From: Opitutaceae bacterium UBA4094
Lineage (GTDB): Bacteria > Verrucomicrobiota > Verrucomicrobiia > Opitutales > Opitutaceae
Direction: 5' to 3'
DNA: 11,837 bases
NCBI GenBank assembly: GCA_002382525.1
Contig: DFYA01000115.1
Coordinates: forward strand, 1 to 11,837
Part shown: in pieces, positions 7,371-11,837 of the stretch
Layout of the letters: each line of letters opens with the position of its first letter
Numbering within the stretch: position 1 is the stretch's first letter
Made by a program: the position numbers and the translations under genes
Notes under the pieces: generated by a model
What the model saw: only the letters and a program-made list of their open reading frames with translations
Told to the model about the DNA's origin: nothing
Databases searched by the model: none

Positions 7371-7388
7371 GAGAACGAGAAAGAGAAA
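7371..7388. repeat. Hexamer tandem repeat GAGAAC/GAGAAA x3
   Basis: Three consecutive hexamers, GAGAAC, GAGAAA and GAGAAA, stand out as purine-only DNA against a G/C-rich background. They are followed by a short A/T-rich patch (CCAATTATAC). This is one of several simple-period repeats in the same gap. Confidence 0.5.
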
Positions 7389-7420
7389 GATCGGCACCAA
7401 TTATACGGCGAGCGCGCGAG

Positions 7421-7442
7421 GTCTTTGGGGGCCCCCTGAGAC
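7421..7442. terminator. G/C-rich hairpin, possible bidirectional terminator
   Basis: A 22-nt near-palindrome centred on GGGGGCCCCC, with outer arms GTCTT and TGAGAC. Pairing runs five outer pairs (one G-U), one T-T mismatch, then G-C pairs closing a small loop. It lies between two convergent transcription units (the signalling operon and lnt), where a terminator is expected. No T-run follows on either strand, so intrinsic termination is uncertain. Confidence 0.35.
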
Positions 7443-7452
7443 GCTCTGCCCG

Positions 7453-7482
7453 GGCTCCGTGTTCTCTGTGTCTAAAATCCGG
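7453..7482 (-). repeat. Reversed copy of the 9-nt CACRGA repeat with GGATTTT leader
   Basis: Read on the minus strand, this is the leader CCGGATTTTAGA followed by the 9-nt units CACAGAGAA and CACGGAGCC. The leader and unit spacing match the element at 159-197 upstream of cobT, in the opposite orientation. Two copies about 7 kb apart, both outside well-supported coding sequence, define a dispersed family. Confidence 0.6.
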
Positions 7483-7518
7483 GGTCTGGATCGTTGCGCG
7501 TAGGTGGGGCGCGGGGAA

Positions 7519-7542
7519 CTCTGAACTCACGTTCAGAGCCAC
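7519..7542. repeat. Hairpin repeat next to the lnt stop (copy A)
   Basis: A perfect 8-bp stem, CTCTGAAC/GTTCAGAG, closes a 4-nt TCAC loop at 7519-7538, followed by CCAC. It begins 8 nt beyond the lnt stop, so it could end lnt transcription, although no T-run follows. A copy with 21 of 24 identical bases lies at 11748-11771 inside the Hsp70 gene, so it is better seen as a mobile or dispersed repeat than as a dedicated terminator. Confidence 0.65.
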
Positions 7543-7546
7543 GAGA

Positions 7547-9304
7547 TCACAGGTAATCGAGGGGCTTGCGGACTGCCGGTGAGGCGGGCGCGGGCGGGGC
7601 GATGCGCAGGAGCGCGAAGGCGGCGGCGGCGAACGCGGCGCACACCAGGACAAACCAGTCGCCGTGGCGGGTGTAGAAACTGTGACGTCCCTGCCAGCGG
7701 GCATCGGCGGTGACATCGATCGCCTGTGTGCCGCGGAAATACACGGAGCCGTTGTCGGCGAGCTGCGGATCGGTTGTCGGGCCGCTCTCGGGATGGTTTG
7801 TAAGGACGGCGCGGATACTGCCGAATTCGTCGATCCATCCGCTCCAGCCGCCGTTGCCGCAACGAAGCAAGGGGCGACGCGTCTCGACGGCGCGCAAGAC
7901 GGAATTGGACGCGTGTTGGTAGGCCGCGCCGCCCTCGCCGAACCAGCCGTTGTTGGTGGCGACGAACAGGACGTCGGCTCCGGCGAGCACGCTGGCGCGC
8001 GACAGGTGCGGAAAGATGTCCTCGTAACAGAGCAGCGCGCCGATCGCGACGGGGCGGTTTTGGATATTGACGACGAGGGGCGCGGGGTCGGCGCCGCGCA
8101 GGAAGTCGTCGCCGACGGGGACGACTTTTTCGAGCCAGCCGAAGAGCGGGCGCAAGGGGACAAATTCGCCGAAGGGGACGAGCTTGCGTTTGGCGTAGAA
8201 CATTTCGCTCAAGCCGGTTTCGGGGTGGGCGACGAACACGCCGTTGAGCCAATCGTCGTTAGCGGGGTCGGCGGCGGAGGGCTGCACGGCGATGGAGCCG
8301 AGGACGAGCGGCACGCCGGCGCGGGCGGCGACGTGTTCTACCCAAGCGCGCATGTTGGCGTCGCCTTTGACCGCCCACGGCGTGGTGGCTTCGGGCCAGA
8401 GGATGGCGTCGGGTTGAGTTGTCCCGTCCTCCGGGTTGGCTGCGGCGAGGGTGAGCGTTTCGAGAATTCTGAGGATGGCGGGGCCGCGGGCGTTGTCCCA
8501 CTTGATCTCCTGCGGGATGTAAGGCTGGACGATCGCGAAGCGTCCGAGCGGGGCGGCGTGGCGGTGGCGGTTAAAGGTTTCCTGGAGCTGGGTGGCGACG
8601 CAGATGACGAGCAGGAACATCGCGGTGAAAAATTCGGGCGAGCGGCGGCCGAGTCCGGTGCGGCTCTCGCGCAGCAGGCGATGCGCGTAGGCGGCGAAGC
8701 CGAGGTTCATGGCGACGAGCACAAACGAGACGCCGCCGGCACCGGTGAAAGAGGCGATTTGGAGGATGGACATTCGCTGCCATTGGGTCGCAGCGAGGGG
8801 CATCCACGGAAAACCGCTGAGGAGCCAGGTGCGGGTCCATTCGCCGATGACCCAAAGGCCGGCGAGGGCCAGCATCGCGAGCACGCGAGTGGGCGTGGAT
8901 TGGCCGAGCATGCGCGGAAGCGCCCAGCGCGCCGCGAGGAACCAGACCCCGATCCAAGCGCCGATGAACGGACCGAGAAGGAACAACCCGCCAAGGGTGA
9001 CGTTGTGCAGCCATGCTAAGAGGATCGTCCACGCGACGGCTTGGGCGGCGAGGACGGTGGCAGCGTAGAGTTTAAACGATGGCCGCAGGTAGGCCCAAAA
9101 GAGGGCGGGCGCCGCGAAGGCGTAGGCGAACTCCGGCGTGGGTGACGGCGGGAACGAAAGGACGGTGAGGACGACGGTGGCGATGAACACGCCGACGGCC
9201 CAGACGAGCGCTTGGTGGCGTTGCAGCCACGAAGGCGGCGCGTCGTAGGTGGCGGCGAGTGCGGGAGAGTCGGCGGTGGACACGGGAGGCGGTTGCAATG
9301 GCAC
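7547..9304 (-). CDS. lnt: Apolipoprotein N-acyltransferase
   Basis: Lnt is an inner-membrane enzyme that adds the third acyl chain to the N-terminal cysteine of lipoproteins, the last step of lipoprotein maturation. An N-terminal half with many hydrophobic segments is followed by a nitrilase-like (carbon-nitrogen hydrolase) domain. The catalytic triad is visible, numbered from the GTG chosen here: Glu305 in LWPEATTP, Lys372 in AKRKLVPFGEFVP, and Cys426 in LLCYEDIFP. NNGWFG and a last hydrophobic helix near the C-terminus also fit. The start is uncertain. No ATG precedes the first membrane segment except one at 9496, inside the upstream small gene, where the reading is clearly a shadow of that gene. 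GTG at 9304 (585 residues) or GTG at 9283 (578) are the plausible starts; neither has a clear binding site. The usual family length is nearer 500-540, so an extra proline-rich N-terminus remains. Confidence 0.93.
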   Translation of the reverse strand: MPLQPPPVSTADSPALAATYDAPPSWLQRHQALVWAVGVFIATVVLTVLSFPPSPTPEFAYAFAAPALFWAYLRPSFKLYAATVLAAQAVAWTILLAWLHNVTLGGLFLLGPFIGAWIGVWFLAARWALPRMLGQSTPTRVLAMLALAGLWVIGEWTRTWLLSGFPWMPLAATQWQRMSILQIASFTGAGGVSFVLVAMNLGFAAYAHRLLRESRTGLGRRSPEFFTAMFLLVICVATQLQETFNRHRHAAPLGRFAIVQPYIPQEIKWDNARGPAILRILETLTLAAANPEDGTTQPDAILWPEATTPWAVKGDANMRAWVEHVAARAGVPLVLGSIAVQPSAADPANDDWLNGVFVAHPETGLSEMFYAKRKLVPFGEFVPLRPLFGWLEKVVPVGDDFLRGADPAPLVVNIQNRPVAIGALLCYEDIFPHLSRASVLAGADVLFVATNNGWFGEGGAAYQHASNSVLRAVETRRPLLRCGNGGWSGWIDEFGSIRAVLTNHPESGPTTDPQLADNGSVYFRGTQAIDVTADARWQGRHSFYTRHGDWFVLVCAAFAAAAFALLRIAPPAPASPAVRKPLDYL

Positions 9305-9344
9305 GCCCGGCGTGGGCGTGGCTACAGGAGGATGGCGACGCGGG

Positions 9345-9629
<285 letters not shown>

Positions 9630-9824
9630 AAGGACGGACCGTGCGCCGGAGCGGGGGGAAATCAAGCTTGGCGGGTCTGGTGGCGCTCAATCTCCGACCG
9701 CGTAGCGACGGCGTGATCACTCTCGCAACGCGCGGCTTGGCCCTCTATCAGGACCTCGTGTAAGGCGGTGAAAACGAGCACCTGGCGACCCGACCGACCT
9801 TTCGCCGGGGCGTTGTGCGCGGGT
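9630..9824. other. Gap between two minus-strand genes
   Basis: No gene is supported in these 195 bases. A weak stem, GGCGA/TCGCC with a 13-nt loop at about 9784-9806, is the only structure noticed. It could follow the secreted-protein gene but is not a convincing terminator. The promoter for the small protein and lnt, if separate, should be here. Confidence 0.4.
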
Positions 9825-10586
9825 TTACTCCTGCTTGTGAGTGTAGGTCGTTCCGTTCTTGTCGGTCACCGATGAGGAGTTGTTCTCGGTGTCGATGATG
9901 GCGGTGGAGTAATCCTCGCCGTTAATGATATGGAGCGGCTTGAAGTATTTGCCCTTAACCAAAGCGTCGAACGGTGCGGTCTGGGTGCCCATCTCGAGGT
10001 TGTATTGGTGGGCCGCTTGAAGGAGGACGCGTAGGTTGCCTTCAATCGTGGGGGCGGGCTTGGCAGCAGTTGGGTTGTCTTTGTTCGAAGTAACCGCGCC
10101 GCCCATCGCACCAGCGAAGATGTCGGCGACACCGGGAGCGTCGCCGGGCGGGGTGGTTTGAGGCATCCACACGTAGTAATCCAGATGCGGAGCACCAGTT
10201 GACTTGAGTTGCATCCGGCGCTGGGCGCCGAGCGTGAGGGTGAAATCATGAGTGTCTTCGTCCATGGTGACGGAAACGGTTGTTGTGCCATCCGTGGTGC
10301 TCTTGAGGGCATAGGTGAGGGTCTGGGCAATTTTTCCACCCCGAGAAAGGGTCAGAGTGTCCGAGGTGATGGTCAGCGACATCGACTGGAGCATCTTTGA
10401 AATCATCGGCTTCATCCGTTCATCGTCGGCCGCGTTATATTTCGGGCTTTCCTTTCCGGCTTCGAAGGTGGCCGGCACATCGACTTGCCACTCCCCGAGG
10501 TAGGGGGCCATGTCTGCGAACAAGCTGGAGGTCGCGGAGGAGAAGATGAAGCTGATGGCGGCTACGAGGCGGAGAGGAATGCGCAT
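9825..10586 (-). CDS. Secreted protein with lipocalin-like core and pilin-like C-terminal segment
   Basis: A 253-residue exported protein of unknown function. It starts with a signal peptide (MRIPLRLVAAISFIFSSATSSLFA, cleavage likely after Ala24), followed by APYLGEWQVD and beta-rich sequence up to about residue 140. That part resembles small lipocalin-like domains that begin with a G-x-W motif. After a Pro/Ala/Lys linker, the last 76 residues (178-253) contain NLRVLLQAAHQYNLEMG and then KYFKPLHIINGEDYST. I recall this pattern from the tails of type IV pilin-like proteins of Verrucomicrobia; the pilin N-terminal helix is absent. I chose ATG 10586 because it starts the signal peptide; a TTG at 10637 would put 17 polar residues before it. 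Codon use looks less G/C-biased than in neighbouring genes, which may mean transfer. The fold assignments are tentative. Confidence 0.78.
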   Translation of the reverse strand: MRIPLRLVAAISFIFSSATSSLFADMAPYLGEWQVDVPATFEAGKESPKYNAADDERMKPMISKMLQSMSLTITSDTLTLSRGGKIAQTLTYALKSTTDGTTTVSVTMDEDTHDFTLTLGAQRRMQLKSTGAPHLDYYVWMPQTTPPGDAPGVADIFAGAMGGAVTSNKDNPTAAKPAPTIEGNLRVLLQAAHQYNLEMGTQTAPFDALVKGKYFKPLHIINGEDYSTAIIDTENNSSSVTDKNGTTYTHKQE

Positions 10587-10719
10587 CGTGACGCTTTGTT
10601 GCCGATGATCAGGTGTCGCAAGTCTCGCCACGTGCAACTAATTGCAAGGCGCACTCGCTGACCAAGTAGGGACGCACGACGTGCGCGAGGCGAGCCGGAA
10701 CCTTCGCGGTAAAGAGGCG

Positions 10720-11837
10720 CTACTGGGTGGCTTTGCGGGAGAAGATCAGCCCAGTGGGGAGGCGGTCGCCGGCGAGGGCTTGCAGGTCGGCGGCGTCGTC
10801 TTCGAGGCGGAGGTCGCGCACGCGTTCGAGTTGCGCGGGGGTGGCTTGCCAACGCGTGAGCAGCGCGAGGGCGGCGGCGTGGGTTTCGGGCGGGGCGTCG
10901 AGCGTGCGTTCACCGGTGCGGCGGAAGGCTTGCGCCAACGCGGCACAGGCGGCGGCAGTGTGCGGGCCGAACTTCAGACGCGAGAAGGTGGCGAGGAGGT
11001 CGGGGAGGATGTCGGGCGGGAGGACGGCGGCGGGGTCGCCGGAGAGGGATCGGCGGGCGCAGAGGCGGCCGAGGGCCCAGAGCCAGGCTTCGAGTTGTCC
11101 TGGCTTTGTGGATACAAGGCGGGGCAGGCGTTCGAGCAGGCGGCGGACGAAGGCGCGGCGGGTGTCTTGCGGCAGGCGCTCAAGCGTGGCGGCGGCGCGG
11201 ATGAGTTCGGGCGGGACGTCGGCGGCGCGGAGCGGGTTTTCCCACTTGCGCCAAAGCGCGGCCTGACGGTCGGCGTCGAGGCCGCCGGCGACGCGGCGCC
11301 AGAGGATCCATTCTTGAGTTTGCACGCGGGCGTCGCGGGGGAAGGCGAGGCCGAGTTCGCGAAGACGCCAGAGTTCGTTGATGCGGGTGTCGTCGAGCGG
11401 CCATCCGCAGCCGGGGCGCAGGGAGTAGCCGGCGAGGCCGAGCCAGGCGGCTTCGTGGTCGGGGGAACGTTGGCGGCGGGTGATCGTGGCGGAGAGGGCG
11501 GGCCAGAGTCCGCGCAGGGTGGCGGGGGACCAGTCGGTGCGGGGGGCGGAGAGGAGTTGTTCGAGGGTGGGGAGAAGGGTGCGCGGCGAAGCCGCAGAAG
11601 AGGACGGGTCGGAAGAGACCTGAGGGCTGAGACCTGAGACCTGAGGGCCGGACGGAGGCGGAGACTTGGGTGGGTTGAAGGTGGACTCGACGGCGGCGAG
11701 GGCTGCGGTGAGGTCGGGGGCGGCAGCGGAAGCGGAGGAGTCGGAATCCCTGAACGCACGTTCGGAGCCACTTTCGGAAGCGGGGGATCGGAGCGGGAAA
11801 TGGAGGTCCCAGGCTTCGGGGTAGCCGGCGGGGGCGT
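10720..11837 (-). CDS. Hsp70-family (DnaK-like) protein, C-terminal part with DUF3731-like region (partial)
   Basis: The frame is open without a stop from the right edge to TAG at 10720-10722, giving about 371 residues of the C-terminus. The N-terminal ATPase lies outside the window, so the Hsp70 call rests on the tail. AWDLHFPLR resembles the end of the substrate-binding region. The rest (SPDHEAAWLGLAGYSLRPG, then LDDTRINELW, LWRRVAGGL, and LEAWLWALGRLCARRSL) fits the DUF3731 'DnaK-related' domain as I remember it. Proteins of this type are large cytoplasmic Hsp70 relatives of poorly known function. Two low-complexity Ser/Pro/Ala stretches interrupt the domain: one encodes SGSERAFRDSD and lies on a dispersed repeat (11748-11771), the other encodes PQVSGLSPQVSS and lies on a heptanucleotide repeat (11617-11651). 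Both keep the frame open. Apparent shorter starts (GTG at 11325) are internal. Confidence 0.8.
   Translation of the reverse strand, partial: APAGYPEAWDLHFPLRSPASESGSERAFRDSDSSASAAAPDLTAALAAVESTFNPPKSPPPSGPQVSGLSPQVSSDPSSSAASPRTLLPTLEQLLSAPRTDWSPATLRGLWPALSATITRRQRSPDHEAAWLGLAGYSLRPGCGWPLDDTRINELWRLRELGLAFPRDARVQTQEWILWRRVAGGLDADRQAALWRKWENPLRAADVPPELIRAAATLERLPQDTRRAFVRRLLERLPRLVSTKPGQLEAWLWALGRLCARRSLSGDPAAVLPPDILPDLLATFSRLKFGPHTAAACAALAQAFRRTGERTLDAPPETHAAALALLTRWQATPAQLERVRDLRLEDDAADLQALAGDRLPTGLIFSRKATQ
11617..11651. repeat. 7-nt tandem repeat inside the Hsp70 gene
   Basis: Five consecutive heptamers, GACCTGA, GGGCTGA, GACCTGA, GACCTGA and GGGCCGG, lie inside the coding frame of the Hsp70-family gene and encode part of a Ser/Pro-rich linker. 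The total length of 35 nt is not a multiple of three, so adding or losing one unit would shift the frame. Confidence 0.7.
11748..11771. repeat. Hairpin repeat inside the Hsp70 gene (copy B)
   Basis: It matches the element at 7519-7542 at 21 of 24 positions and in the same orientation, sharing CTGAAC, CACGTTC and GAGCCAC. The stem here is imperfect (one mismatch, one G-T pair). It lies in the Hsp70 reading frame and is translated on the minus strand as part of SGSERAFRDS, in a linker between two recognisable domain segments. Confidence 0.7.

Noticed and set aside
7664..9019. A 451-codon open frame on the plus strand, opposite lnt
   Set aside because: It is an antisense shadow caused by high G+C and lacks recognisable motifs, while the minus strand encodes a complete Lnt with its catalytic triad.
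10633..10646. Inverted repeat TGCAA-CTAA-TTGCA upstream of the secreted-protein gene
   Set aside because: The 5-bp arms are too short to separate from chance; it could be an operator but nothing else supports it.
10673..10685. Small hairpin CGCAC-GAC-GTGCG after the Hsp70 stop
   Set aside because: It has a five-base-pair stem with no T-run, so it is too weak to call a terminator.
10642..11637. A 331-codon plus-strand frame opposite the Hsp70 gene
   Set aside because: It is Gly/Glu/Ala-rich without motifs. The minus frame is open to the window edge and matches Hsp70/DUF3731 blocks.
10974..11771. A 265-codon minus-strand frame overlapping the Hsp70 gene
   Set aside because: It is almost purely Pro/Ser/Ala/Arg, a shifted reading of the true frame, and starts within the dispersed repeat.

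Overview
This window reads as part of the chromosome of a G+C-rich, Gram-negative bacterium. A member of the Verrucomicrobia (Opitutaceae-like) is my best guess. I base that on four things: strong G/C bias at third codon positions, an Lnt-type lipoprotein acylase, a long Hsp70 with a DUF3731-like tail, and several short simple-period repeats scattered between and even inside genes. The lineage is an inference from recall, not a computed placement.

Left part, plus strand (1-2560): the end of a cobalamin operon. It holds the 3' end of cobO (corrinoid adenosyltransferase), then cobT, cobS and cobC, which together make the lower nucleotide loop of coenzyme B12. cobT/cobS and cobS/cobC overlap by 4 nt (GTGA and ATGA), so they are probably translationally coupled. 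cobO and cobT are separated by 86 nt that contain a 9-nt tandem repeat.

Middle, plus strand (2839-7267): a tight three-gene signalling operon joined by two ATGA overlaps. It encodes a membrane GAF-PAS histidine kinase, a stand-alone receiver, and a soluble hybrid kinase with a receiver at each end (REC-PAS-HisKA-HATPase-REC). It has all the parts of a branched phosphorelay, but no DNA-binding or enzymatic output domain is encoded in it. This is the most system-like feature of the window.

Convergent junction (7268-7546): no gene is seen. The stretch is packed with short repeats: a 12-nt direct repeat, a GAGAAM hexamer run, a G/C-rich hairpin, a reversed copy of the 9-nt repeat found before cobT, and an 8-bp hairpin that recurs about 4.2 kb away.

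Right part, minus strand (11837 down to 7547), in transcription order: the C-terminal part of an Hsp70-family protein running off the window edge, a secreted protein with a pilin-like tail, a small charged helical protein, and lnt. The Hsp70 gene carries two repeat-derived stretches in frame inside its linkers. One of them matches the intergenic hairpin next to lnt. No tRNA, rRNA, CRISPR array, transposase or riboswitch was seen.
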